29,180 nt of DNA, taken from contig CAYJPK010000023.1 in assembly GCA_964372035.1 (NCBI GenBank), positions 1-29,180 of the forward strand. Direction: 5' to 3'. Both the position numbers and the translations under genes were made by a program. Numbering within the stretch: position 1 is the stretch's first letter; every line of letters starts with the position of its first letter. Below the pieces are notes generated by a model. That model saw only the letters and a list, made by a program, of their open reading frames with translations. It was not told the DNA's origin and made no database searches. The stretch comes from CAYJPK01 sp964372035. GTDB lineage: Bacteria > Desulfobacterota > Desulfovibrionia > Desulfovibrionales > Desulfovibrionaceae. Below are positions 16,043 through 23,938 of the stretch, one piece after another.

Positions 16043-16804
16043 TTAATGAATTCCCCAACCTGAATCAAGATACAAAATTTGCCCTGTCATCATATCTGAT
16101 GCGCTTGATGCAAGGTAAACTGCACAAGCAGCAACCTCATCAGCTCTAACAAATCTATCCGCTAAAACTTTAGATTTCCAGTATTTTATAAAATTTTCAT
16201 CTTTCATAATTTGACTAGTCATTGGAGTTTCAACAAAGCCAGGAGCAAGCGCATTTACTTGGATATTATAAGCAGCCCACTCTAGCGCCATGCACTTTGT
16301 CATTTGATCAAGAGCAGCCTTTGTTGCACTATAAATAATGCGGTCATACATGGCTTGTTTGGCTGATTGCGAAGAAGTATTAATGATTTTACCACTTTTT
16401 TGTTCAATCATAATTCTTCCTACAGCTTGCGCAACGAAGAAAGCACCCTTTAAATTGATTGCCATAATTGCATCATAAGCTTCTTCTGTAACATCTTGAG
16501 GTTTTTGGCGAATATTGAAGCCAGCATTATTACACAAAATATCAATGCTTGACATATTTTTATGTGCAATAAGAGTCGCTTCTTGAACTGCAGCTATATC
16601 TGAAATATCAATACTTTGCACCCAAACATTTCTGCCCAAGTCTTTTATTATTTGGGCAGTTTCATCAAGATCAGCTTGAGTTCTACTCCAAAGCGTAACA
16701 TCAGCGCCTTGCTTTGCAAGCTCAACAGCCATTGCTCTACCAATGCCCCTTCCACCGCCAGTGACAAGAGCTTTTTTACCTGTTAAATCAAATAAACGAC
16801 TCAT
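16043..16804 (-). CDS. SDR-family oxidoreductase (sugar/sugar-acid dehydrogenase-like)
   Basis: This is a classical short-chain dehydrogenase of 253 residues. It shows the cofactor motif TGGGRGIG (15-22), NNAG (92-95), and the catalytic triad of a serine at 144-145, Y158 and K162 in YSATK. An arginine follows the second strand (WSRTQ, about residue 41), which suggests NADP(H) use. The closest remembered relatives are gluconate 5-dehydrogenase and 2-deoxy-D-gluconate 3-dehydrogenase (KduD). Being first in a two-gene unit with an aldonate dehydratase, it probably oxidises or reduces the sugar, sugar acid or keto-acid of the same route. The start ATG has a CGGAG site at good spacing. Confidence 0.85.
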   Translation of the reverse strand: MSRLFDLTGKKALVTGGGRGIGRAMAVELAKQGADVTLWSRTQADLDETAQIIKDLGRNVWVQSIDISDIAAVQEATLIAHKNMSSIDILCNNAGFNIRQKPQDVTEEAYDAIMAINLKGAFFVAQAVGRIMIEQKSGKIINTSSQSAKQAMYDRIIYSATKAALDQMTKCMALEWAAYNIQVNALAPGFVETPMTSQIMKDENFIKYWKSKVLADRFVRADEVAACAVYLASSASDMMTGQILYLDSGWGIH

Positions 16805-16863
16805 TATTTTCTCCGAATTTTATAAATATTTATAAAAACAAAGCCTATTTTTTTTACATTTTT

Positions 16864-16890
16864 CTTATAATATTTTCACTATAGTGTCAA
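16864..16890 (-). promoter_or_regulatory. Candidate promoter of the SDR-dehydratase unit with internal palindrome
   Basis: On the minus strand TTGACA (16885-16890) is followed after 15 bases by TATAAG (16864-16869). The spacer contains the perfect 10-bp palindrome CACTATAGTG (16877-16886), which overlaps the -35 box and could be a repressor site. Confidence 0.45.
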
Positions 16891-16983
16891 TAAGTAAAGC
16901 TTAAGTACCTACAAATAAATAAAAAATATTTTTTTGTTCTAAGTATAGAGAATATCATGATTATTTCTAGAAAAAAATATCTG

Positions 16984-17011
16984 TTGACACAAGCCTTTCT
17001 TAATATATAAT
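16984..17011 (+). promoter_or_regulatory. Near-consensus sigma-70 promoter of der
   Basis: TTGACA (16984-16989) and TATAAT (17006-17011) are both perfect and 16 bases apart. The leader of about 60 bases before the der ATG contains a 6-bp hairpin, AGCATA/TATGCT (17033-17049). A palindrome TTTCTAGAAA (16964-16973) lies just upstream of the -35 box. Confidence 0.8.
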
Positions 17012-17078
17012 AATACATATCAACCGTGTTTCAGCATATTTTTTATGCTTATTTTATATTTTTTTTAATAGGTCAATA

Positions 17079-18422
17079 ATGCAAACAATAGCTATTTTAG
17101 GTCGCCCCAATGTGGGCAAATCAACTTTATTTAATCGATTAATCCGTAGTAATCGTGCAATTACGCACGACCATGCTGGTATTACTCGTGATCGCCTTGA
17201 AGGCAGGGTTAAGTCAAGAAGTGGTAAAGAATTTATGCTACTCGATACTGGAGGTATCACCCTTGATGCACACCAAGGCATAACAGAAGTAAATACAGCA
17301 TCAAGTGGTTTTGCTAAAGAAATTTTTGAACAAGCAAAACAAGCGATTGAAGAAAGTGTTGCTATTTGTTTTGTTGTAGACGGAAAGGAAGGCTTAACGC
17401 CTTTTGATGAGCATTTAGCCGCTTATATCAGAAAAACTGGCAAAAAAATATTGCTAGCTGTAAATAAGGTCGATGGTATTGAAAAAGAGGATGAAACAAC
17501 TGCTGAATTTCATGTCCTTGGCTTTCCAATCATAGCTGTTTCTGCTGAGCATGGTCATAATGTTAGATTTTTAGAAGAAAGCCTTGGCGATTTATTGCCA
17601 GATGACTTTTCTGAAGAGCAACAAAAAACGCCAACTCTACGGCTTGCAATGCTTGGACGCCCAAATGCGGGCAAATCCTCTCTTATTAATGCAATCACCG
17701 GAACAGCAAGACTAATAGTAAGCGACGTTGCCGGAACAACACGTGACAGCATCGACGTAAGCCTTGAATATAATGATAATTTATATGTTTTTGTTGACAC
17801 TGCTGGAATACGAAGAAAAGCAAAAATCACTGATACTATCGAAAGATATTCTGTAAACTCTTCAATTAAATCAACTACAAAATCAGATGTAACCTTGCTC
17901 GTTATTGACGCTGTCGAAGGCTTAACCCAACAAGATAAAAAGTTAATAGATCTTTTAAATGAGCGTAAAACTCCATTTATGATTTTACTTAATAAAATGG
18001 ATTTAATTCGCCCTGATGAAAGAAAAAAATTAAAGATGGCTTTTGAAGATGCGCTTAGCATGTGTCAGCACGTGCCTATTTTAAATGTTTCTGCGCTTAA
18101 AAACAAAGGTTTGACTAATATATTACCTACGGCGACTCAAATTTTTGACGAAGGCAAAACGCGAATAGGTACTGGGCAACTGAATAGAGTTATGGAGCAA
18201 GTTATTGCAAAGCATCAACCTGCTGTTGTAAAGCGTGTACGACCAAAATTCTTTTACTTAACACAAGCTGAAACATGCCCACCTACCTTTGTTTTCTTTG
18301 TCAGTGATGCAGAACGCATTACCCAGAGCTATGAAAGGTATCTTGAAAAAAGCTTAAGAAGATTATTTGGCATTAAATTTGCACCTATTCGTGTTAAATT
18401 TAGATCTTCGCACAAAAAATAA
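17079..18422 (+). CDS. der: Ribosome-assembly GTPase Der (EngA)
   Basis: Der is an essential GTPase with two tandem G domains and acts in maturation of the 50S subunit. The first G domain has GRPNVGKS (8-15), DTGG and NKVD; the second has GRPNAGKS near residue 191, DTAG and NKMD. A C-terminal KH-like domain (about 350-447) completes the 447-residue protein, a normal length for the family. The start ATG follows a promoter with perfect -35 and -10 boxes, but its ribosome-binding site is weak (AATAGG). It is divergent from the SDR gene and followed after 96 bp by the TolC-type gene. Confidence 0.97.
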   Translation: MQTIAILGRPNVGKSTLFNRLIRSNRAITHDHAGITRDRLEGRVKSRSGKEFMLLDTGGITLDAHQGITEVNTASSGFAKEIFEQAKQAIEESVAICFVVDGKEGLTPFDEHLAAYIRKTGKKILLAVNKVDGIEKEDETTAEFHVLGFPIIAVSAEHGHNVRFLEESLGDLLPDDFSEEQQKTPTLRLAMLGRPNAGKSSLINAITGTARLIVSDVAGTTRDSIDVSLEYNDNLYVFVDTAGIRRKAKITDTIERYSVNSSIKSTTKSDVTLLVIDAVEGLTQQDKKLIDLLNERKTPFMILLNKMDLIRPDERKKLKMAFEDALSMCQHVPILNVSALKNKGLTNILPTATQIFDEGKTRIGTGQLNRVMEQVIAKHQPAVVKRVRPKFFYLTQAETCPPTFVFFVSDAERITQSYERYLEKSLRRLFGIKFAPIRVKFRSSHKK

Positions 18423-18441
18423 ATACAACAAATGGTTTTTA

Positions 18442-18477
18442 TTGACATTTGATTTATAATTTTATAAAACATATTAT
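18442..18477 (+). promoter_or_regulatory. Candidate promoter region of the TolC-type gene
   Basis: Two overlapping pairs are visible: TTGACA (18442-18447) with TATAAA (18463-18468), spacing 15; and TTGATT (18449-18454) with TATTAT (18472-18477), spacing 17. Downstream is a small inverted repeat AACAAT-TCAT-ATTGTT (18486-18501), just before the AAAGGAG ribosome site. Confidence 0.45.
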
Positions 18478-18518
18478 GGATTGACAACAATTCATATTGT
18501 TAAACAAAGGAGTTAACT

Positions 18519-19895
18519 GTGAAACTATTATCTTTAACTTTAGCTATTGTGTTAAGTACATTTGGAGTGATGGCAAATGCGGCAGAAAACGCACCTGTTT
18601 CTGTTCAATCAAGCATTGACAAAACTTTAGGTTTTCACCATCAGCTGAAAAGCATTCAAGAAAACCGTCAAGCATCTGTGCATGATGTTAGACGTGCGGA
18701 AGGCGGATACTACCCTAGAGTTGATACAACTACAACTTTCGGTGCTAGCTATCTTAATAACCGTACAAACAGAGCAAATGGCAACACTCAGTTTCAAGGA
18801 ACAAATTCTGCTGAGATAACTGCTACTCAAACACTTTGGGATGGCAAGGCAACTAAGTATGGCGTTGATATGGCGTTACTGCAAGTTGATTCTCTTACTC
18901 AAAGAGTTTTAGATAATGCTACAACTTTATCACTTGATGCTTTAATTGCTCATATTAATGTTCTTTTACGTCGTGAACTCGTTGGTTATGCGATTGAAAA
19001 CGTAGCTCTTCATGAGCACATTTTAAAATCACAACGTGAAAGAGAAGCGAGCGGTGCATCTACTATTGCCGACATTACACAAATTCAAGGTCGTTTAGTT
19101 CGTGCAGAAGCGGAACTTTCTAACCATAGACTTTTATTACGTGAACAAGAAATTGCTTATCAAAGATTAACAAACACTGCGCCGCAAGAGCTTGCTCCTG
19201 TTGATGCACCTACTACAATTTATAAAAATGCAGAAGAGTGTTTTGATATTGCAAGAATTACAAACCCTAAAATTCTTGCTTTAGTGGAAGATGCTAAAAG
19301 ATCTAACGTGAATATTGATCTTGCAAAATCAGCTTACCACCCTGTAATTACTGCAGAACTTACTGCTGGCACAAGCAATACTCATGGACCAGGTAGTAAC
19401 TGGACAAACTATGCTGATGCTTTACTCGTAATGCGTTGGAACTTGTATAATGGCGGATCTGATGAAGCTATCGTTAGAACTAGCAGATCACAATATCGCC
19501 AAGCTTTAGAAGACCTTTGGGGTACTTATGATGATATTAATCAAGAAGTACACAATTCTTGGAGTGAGTTTGTAAACGCTAAAGAACAAATGGACTTTTA
19601 TGCTGAAGCTATGAACTACAACAAACAAACAGCTGATGCTTTCTTAGAGCAATTCTTAATTGGTCAACGTAGCTTATTGGACGTGCTTGATACTTCAAGT
19701 GAGTTATTCAGTTCCTCTACAGAGTGGGCTATTTACCGTACTAACAGAATTATTTCAGCTTACACACTTATAGCTCTTTCAGGAGACTTCTTAAACGTGT
19801 TTAACATTGATAGAGAAGGTCTTTTAGAAGCTCCTAGTGTTGAAGTTGCAAATGCTAATGCTGATGAAAGCTATTTCAATATGCCTTCAAATTAA
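18519..19895 (+). CDS. TolC-family outer-membrane efflux/secretion channel
   Basis: The 458-residue protein has a signal peptide cleaved after ANA (about residue 21) and two repeats of long amphipathic helices and strands typical of TolC-like trimers. Segments such as YYPRVDTTTTFGASY and YHPVITAELTAGTS are the outer-membrane strands, and FLIGQRSLLDVLDTSSELF near the C terminus is the characteristic end-of-helix motif of type I secretion channels. It should form the exit duct for a type I exporter or an efflux pump, but no membrane fusion protein or ABC/RND pump is in the window. The start is GTG with a strong AAAGGAG site. hydE begins 25 bases after the stop codon with no promoter visible between, so read-through is likely. 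Confidence 0.88.
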   Translation: MKLLSLTLAIVLSTFGVMANAAENAPVSVQSSIDKTLGFHHQLKSIQENRQASVHDVRRAEGGYYPRVDTTTTFGASYLNNRTNRANGNTQFQGTNSAEITATQTLWDGKATKYGVDMALLQVDSLTQRVLDNATTLSLDALIAHINVLLRRELVGYAIENVALHEHILKSQREREASGASTIADITQIQGRLVRAEAELSNHRLLLREQEIAYQRLTNTAPQELAPVDAPTTIYKNAEECFDIARITNPKILALVEDAKRSNVNIDLAKSAYHPVITAELTAGTSNTHGPGSNWTNYADALLVMRWNLYNGGSDEAIVRTSRSQYRQALEDLWGTYDDINQEVHNSWSEFVNAKEQMDFYAEAMNYNKQTADAFLEQFLIGQRSLLDVLDTSSELFSSSTEWAIYRTNRIISAYTLIALSGDFLNVFNIDREGLLEAPSVEVANANADESYFNMPSN

Positions 19896-19919
19896 TAGGT
19901 TAGCTTAACAGGTTATAGT

Positions 19920-20882
19920 TTGAATAAATTCAACGATTCCTCTTTTCGGGAAAAGGCTTACTCACTTCGCCAACAATTTTGGCAGAACAAAGTCTTCCTT
20001 AGAGGAATTGTTGAATTTTCTAATTTTTGCAGACAAGATTGCTTATATTGTGGTCTTAGAGCAAGCAACTCCATACTTCCTCGCTATCGCTTAGATTATG
20101 ATACTATCTTCAATTGCTCAAAAGCTGTTAAAGAACTTGGTATAAACACTGTTGTTCTTCAATCTGGCGAAGATACTTCATATGATGCCAAGTCTTTTGC
20201 AAATCTTATATCTAAGATTAAAATTGAGTTAGATTTAGCGATTACCTTATCACTCGGTGAACGTACAAAAGAAGATTATGAGTTATTTAAAAAAGCCGGT
20301 GCTGATAGATTTCTATTAAAAATTGAAACTTTTTGCGAAAAAAACTATGCTTTTCTTCGCCCAAATAAAACGCTAAAAGAGCGTTTAACTTGCCTTGAAA
20401 ACTTGCGCCATCTCGATTATGATCTTGGTTCAGGTATTATTGCAGGTCTTCCAAATGATACAGAAAAAACCCTAAATATTTCTTGTGAAAAACTTGCAGC
20501 ACTTGAACTAGATATGATTTCAATAAGTCCTTTCACTGCACATAAAGATAGCCCATTAGCAAAGCATGAAAACTTTGATGCAAATTCTACTATTAATATT
20601 ATGGCTCTTATGCGCTGTTTAAGTCCCAAAGCCCACATACCAGTAACTAGTGCACTAAGTTTACATGGCGAGCACATAAGGCTTGAAGCCTTAAAATATG
20701 GAAATGTCATAATGCCATCTTTGACACCAGAAAACTTTCGTACGAATTATGCAATCTATGATGGTAAAAATGATCAAGTACTTAGCCCTGTTGCTCGTGC
20801 AAAAGATATAGAAAAAAGCTTAATTACAAACGGTTATGTGCTTGGATCAGGATATGGGCAAGCCTATAGGAGGTTAAAATGA
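19920..20882 (+). CDS. hydE: [FeFe]-hydrogenase maturation radical SAM protein HydE
   Basis: HydE helps build the dithiomethylamine/CO/CN-bearing diiron subcluster of [FeFe] hydrogenase. The 4Fe-4S/SAM motif CRQDCLYC has C37, C41 and C44; it is followed by VVLQSGED and later GSGIIAGLPNDT, as in characterised HydE. The C-terminal part contains no cysteine, so the auxiliary Fe-S site seen in Thermotoga HydE is absent; that site is not conserved or required in the family. The 320-residue length is slightly short. The start TTG has only a weak AGG upstream. The stop codon overlaps the hydF start (ATGA), which implies translational coupling. Confidence 0.93.
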   Translation: MNKFNDSSFREKAYSLRQQFWQNKVFLRGIVEFSNFCRQDCLYCGLRASNSILPRYRLDYDTIFNCSKAVKELGINTVVLQSGEDTSYDAKSFANLISKIKIELDLAITLSLGERTKEDYELFKKAGADRFLLKIETFCEKNYAFLRPNKTLKERLTCLENLRHLDYDLGSGIIAGLPNDTEKTLNISCEKLAALELDMISISPFTAHKDSPLAKHENFDANSTINIMALMRCLSPKAHIPVTSALSLHGEHIRLEALKYGNVIMPSLTPENFRTNYAIYDGKNDQVLSPVARAKDIEKSLITNGYVLGSGYGQAYRRLK

Positions 20883-22072
20883 AAGCTAGAGGATCTCGTT
20901 TAAACATTGTTCTCTTGGGTAAATGTAATACAGGTAAGTCTTCGATTTTTAACTTAATCTTAGCTCAAAAATCAGCTATTATTTCAAATGTTGCGGGCAC
21001 AACAACTGATGCTTTTAAGATAGCTTTTGAACTTCCTAAAATTGGTGCAGTTGATTTTTTTGATACAGCTGGATTTGATGATGAAACAGAGCTTGGACAA
21101 TTACGCAAAGCTTCAACAGAAAAAGCTCTTAAGCGTGCAAATATTGCGATTTTAATTTGCGATGAACGAGGTATTACTGAGCTTGAAAAAGAATATATTG
21201 CAAAGTTAAAATCATTAAATATCAACACTTTAATAATATTTAACAAGCAAGATATTTCAAAAACTAATGAATTTAGCAAGAAATTTTGTAAAGATCAAAA
21301 ACTTAAATATATTGAAATTTCTGCAATAAGTGCCAAAAAAGAATTAATTTATGAGGCGCTTTATGAATTAAGTCCTAAAGCCAGCCAAAAGAGAATTATG
21401 AGTGACTTATTAGTCGAAAACTCAATTGTTATTTTGGTAACACCAATTGATGACTCTGCACCTGTCGGCAGATTGATTTTACCTCAAGTTCAAAGCTTAC
21501 GGGAATTACTTGATTTCCACCACATTACAATAGTTGTGCAAACTGAAGAATTACAACAATGCCTAGATGCTTTAAAGAATAAGCCAGATTTGATTGTATG
21601 CGACTCTCAAGCAGTTAATTTAGTAAATGAAATAATAACGGACGATATTAAGCTAACGACCTTTTCAATACTTTTTTCACGTTTAAAGGGCGAGCTTGAA
21701 GATTTTATCAAAGGTTCTGAGCATTTAGAACAACTTAAAAATAACGATAAGATACTTGTGGCCGAGGCATGCTTGCATAATCCTGAACATGATGATATAG
21801 CAAGAATCAAAATACCTAAATTAATTAAGGCATATACAAAAAAAGATTTTGATTATACATTTTGTGCTGGCACTGATTTTCCAGAAGACGTGAGTAGTTT
21901 TGCTTTAATTATTCACTGTGGTGCATGTATGTTGACTAGCAATGAAATGATGTATAGGCAACGTTTAGCAAAAAGTCAAAACACGAGTATTACAAATTTT
22001 GGTATGGCAATTTCAAAAACACAAAATATTTTAAACCGTGTAATTAAAGATATTATAAGTAACGAACCATGA
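20879..22072 (+). CDS. hydF: [FeFe]-hydrogenase maturation GTPase HydF
   Basis: HydF is the scaffold on which the diiron subcluster is completed before transfer to the hydrogenase. It has an N-terminal Era-like GTPase domain with P-loop GKCNTGKSS (14-22), DTAG (62-65) and NKQD (122-125), a dimerisation domain, and a C-terminal Fe-S domain. The cluster ligands C298, H300, H346, C347 and C350 give CxH-x45-HCxxC, the family pattern. The length of 397 is normal. The ATG overlaps the hydE stop by 4 bases, and its stop overlaps the rnc ATG in the same way. HydG and the hydrogenase itself are not in the window and must lie elsewhere if the pathway is complete. Confidence 0.95.
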   Translation: MKARGSRLNIVLLGKCNTGKSSIFNLILAQKSAIISNVAGTTTDAFKIAFELPKIGAVDFFDTAGFDDETELGQLRKASTEKALKRANIAILICDERGITELEKEYIAKLKSLNINTLIIFNKQDISKTNEFSKKFCKDQKLKYIEISAISAKKELIYEALYELSPKASQKRIMSDLLVENSIVILVTPIDDSAPVGRLILPQVQSLRELLDFHHITIVVQTEELQQCLDALKNKPDLIVCDSQAVNLVNEIITDDIKLTTFSILFSRLKGELEDFIKGSEHLEQLKNNDKILVAEACLHNPEHDDIARIKIPKLIKAYTKKDFDYTFCAGTDFPEDVSSFALIIHCGACMLTSNEMMYRQRLAKSQNTSITNFGMAISKTQNILNRVIKDIISNEP

Positions 22073-22758
22073 AATCACGAAATTTAGACGAGCTACAGAA
22101 AAGATTAGACTATAGGTTTAACTCACCGAAATTACTTGTTCAAGCTTTAACGCATAGCTCTTGGATTAACGAAACTAATAAAAACCAAGAACACAATGAA
22201 AGACTTGAATTTTTAGGCGATGCAGTTCTTGAACTTTGCATTTCAGACCTTTTATATGTCAAATTCACTTCATATCGAGAAGGTGAATTGACTAGAATCC
22301 GTTCAAATCTTGTTAATGCCACTTTTTTAGCTAAGCTTGCTAAAAAAATTGGTATTGTTGATTGCCTACTTTTAGGTAGAGGCGAAGAACAACAAGGTGG
22401 CAGACTACGTGAAAACCTTCTAGCTGATGCCTTTGAAGCCATCATTGGAGCTGTTTATATTGACAGTGATTTCGCTCAAACTAGTAAAGTAATAAAAAAA
22501 ATTTTTAATTATCACATTGCTGATTCTCTTATCCAAGAAAAAGAAAAGGATTTCAAAACTCGCTTGCAAGAAGAAGTCCAACGAAAATTTAAAAAACTTC
22601 CAGCATATAGTTTAGTATCTAACAGCGGTCCTGAGCACGCTAAAACTTTTACAGTGCGACTAGATTTGCCTGATGAAACATCATATCTTGCCTCTGGCTC
22701 CAGTGTTAAACGAGCAGAACACGAGGCGGCAAAACTTGCCCTTGAAAAATTTAAATGA
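22069..22758 (+). CDS. rnc: Ribonuclease III
   Basis: RNase III cleaves double-stranded RNA, for example in rRNA precursor processing. The 229-residue protein has the signature ERLEFLGDAVLE with E47 and D51, the second pair of metal ligands D120 and E123 in LLADAFEAIIGA, and a C-terminal double-stranded RNA-binding domain from about residue 157 ending HEAAKLALEKFK. Its ATG overlaps the hydF stop codon by 4 bases, so its expression appears tied to hydEF; the common neighbour era is absent. It converges with the flagellin gene. Confidence 0.96.
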   Translation: MKSRNLDELQKRLDYRFNSPKLLVQALTHSSWINETNKNQEHNERLEFLGDAVLELCISDLLYVKFTSYREGELTRIRSNLVNATFLAKLAKKIGIVDCLLLGRGEEQQGGRLRENLLADAFEAIIGAVYIDSDFAQTSKVIKKIFNYHIADSLIQEKEKDFKTRLQEEVQRKFKKLPAYSLVSNSGPEHAKTFTVRLDLPDETSYLASGSSVKRAEHEAAKLALEKFK

Positions 22759-22812
22759 GCATTGCTTGTACTATTATAGGGACGACTTAAGCTTTTTTTT
22801 GAATTAAGCTCA

Positions 22813-22840
22813 TAGTTGGGGAAATTTAATTCCCCAACTA
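22813..22840. terminator. Strong hairpin between convergent rnc and flagellin genes
   Basis: TAGTTGGGGAA (22813-22823) and TTCCCCAACTA (22830-22840) form a perfect 11-bp stem with four central G-C pairs and a 6-base loop. The hairpin itself lacks a downstream T run on either strand, though a run of eight T (plus strand) lies just before it, at about 22793-22800. A role as a shared terminator or transcript-end stabiliser is likely but not certain. Confidence 0.6.
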
Positions 22841-22873
22841 CGTTTGCCCCATTCGTATTAACCGACGTTTTCA

Positions 22874-23764
22874 CTATCCACCAATAAGCTGCATTGCCAT
22901 TTGTGGTAATGAGTTAGCTTGTGAAAGCATTGCCACAGCGGACTGTGATAAAATCTGGCTTCGTACGAATTCTGTCATTTCAGTTGCGACATCAACATCA
23001 GAAATTCTTGATTCAGCAGCTTGTAAGTTTTCTGCCTGAATTGTTAAATTTGTAATAGTATTTTCTAGTCTATTTTGAAGTGCACCAATGTGCGCTCTAA
23101 TATTATCTTTAGAAACGATAGCAGCATTTAAAGCATCTAATGCTTGCTGAGCGTTTTGTTGTGTTGAAATGTTGTGACCAGGATCGTTAGGATCTGACTG
23201 GTTACCAACACCAAGTGCTGATGCAGTAGCGTTACCAATTCTTACGTAGTAGTAATCTTCTGCTGATGAGTTACCTACACCAAAGTGAACTTTTAAAGCA
23301 CCTGTTGAGTTTAAGCCAGAACCATCATGGTCGCCTGATAATGAACCGTCTAAAAGTTTAATACCGTTAAAGTCGGTCGCATTAGCGATACGTGTGATTT
23401 CTGAAGCCATAGCTTGGTACTCAGAGTCAATGATAAGTCTTTGAGTTGAGTTATAAGTACCGGTTGCTGCTTGCTCTGCTAATTCTTTCATACGAATAAG
23501 CTTTTCATCGATAACGCCTAAAGCGCCGTCAGCTGTTTGAATCATAGAAATAGCATCGTTAGCGTTACGAATACCTTGTGACATTGTTGCAATATCAGCA
23601 CGCATAAGTTCGCGAATTGCTAAGCCTGCAGCATCGTCAGCTGATGAGTTAATTCTTAAACCTGAAGACAAGCGTTCAGTTGACGTAGCCAATTCTCCAT
23701 AAGCAGAATTTAAGTGTCTAGCCGCATTCGCAGCCATCATATTGTTATTAATTACTAATGACAT
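22874..23764 (-). CDS. fliC: Flagellin (filament protein)
   Basis: The 296-residue protein is the structural subunit of the flagellar filament. Both conserved ends are complete: the N-terminal D0/D1 region (SLVINNNMMAANAARHL through LDGS, about 1-140) and the C-terminal region (about 215-296, ending QANSLPQMAMQLIGG). The surface-exposed middle is short, about 75 residues. It contains no cysteine and no signal peptide, as expected for export by the flagellar type III system. The wording of the conserved segments, including AEDYYYVRIG, is like Desulfovibrio flagellins. The ATG is preceded by a perfect AAGGAGG site 8 bases away and a sigma-54 promoter. It is divergent from a family 9 glycosyltransferase. 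Confidence 0.97.
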   Translation of the reverse strand: MSLVINNNMMAANAARHLNSAYGELATSTERLSSGLRINSSADDAAGLAIRELMRADIATMSQGIRNANDAISMIQTADGALGVIDEKLIRMKELAEQAATGTYNSTQRLIIDSEYQAMASEITRIANATDFNGIKLLDGSLSGDHDGSGLNSTGALKVHFGVGNSSAEDYYYVRIGNATASALGVGNQSDPNDPGHNISTQQNAQQALDALNAAIVSKDNIRAHIGALQNRLENTITNLTIQAENLQAAESRISDVDVATEMTEFVRSQILSQSAVAMLSQANSLPQMAMQLIGG

Positions 23765-23798
23765 GGGACAAACCTCCTTGAATTTCTTGATTGAGAAT

Positions 23799-23816
23799 AA
23801 GCAAACATGATGCCAA
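23799..23816 (-). promoter_or_regulatory. Sigma-54 (RpoN) promoter of flagellin
   Basis: On the minus strand TTGGCATCATGTTTGCTT matches the RpoN consensus, with GG (23813-23814) and GC (23801-23802) exactly 10 bases apart. The start point would be near 23789, giving a leader of about 25 bases that includes the AAGGAGG site (23773-23779). No competing sigma-28 element was recognised. Confidence 0.82.
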
Positions 23817-23938
23817 AGTTTAAAAATTCAATTATTTATGTATGTTATAAAAATAAAATCTCTAGAAGTGCAATTTTTTCCGCTCAAAATCAAAGTTTGT
23901 AGTTGATAAAAACAGGGAAAAAATTGTATACTGTCTTT

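Noticed and set aside
16805..17078. Possible small gene or RNA in the 274-bp gap between the SDR gene and der
   Set aside because: Only the two divergent promoters, two palindromes and A/T tracts were seen; no reading frame or compact RNA fold stands out.
17555..18061. 168-codon minus-strand frame opposite der
   Set aside because: It is antisense to the second G domain of Der; no recognisable motif or ribosome site.
22512..22874. 120-codon minus-strand frame opposite the end of rnc
   Set aside because: It is antisense to the RNase III dsRNA-binding domain and crosses the strong intergenic hairpin.
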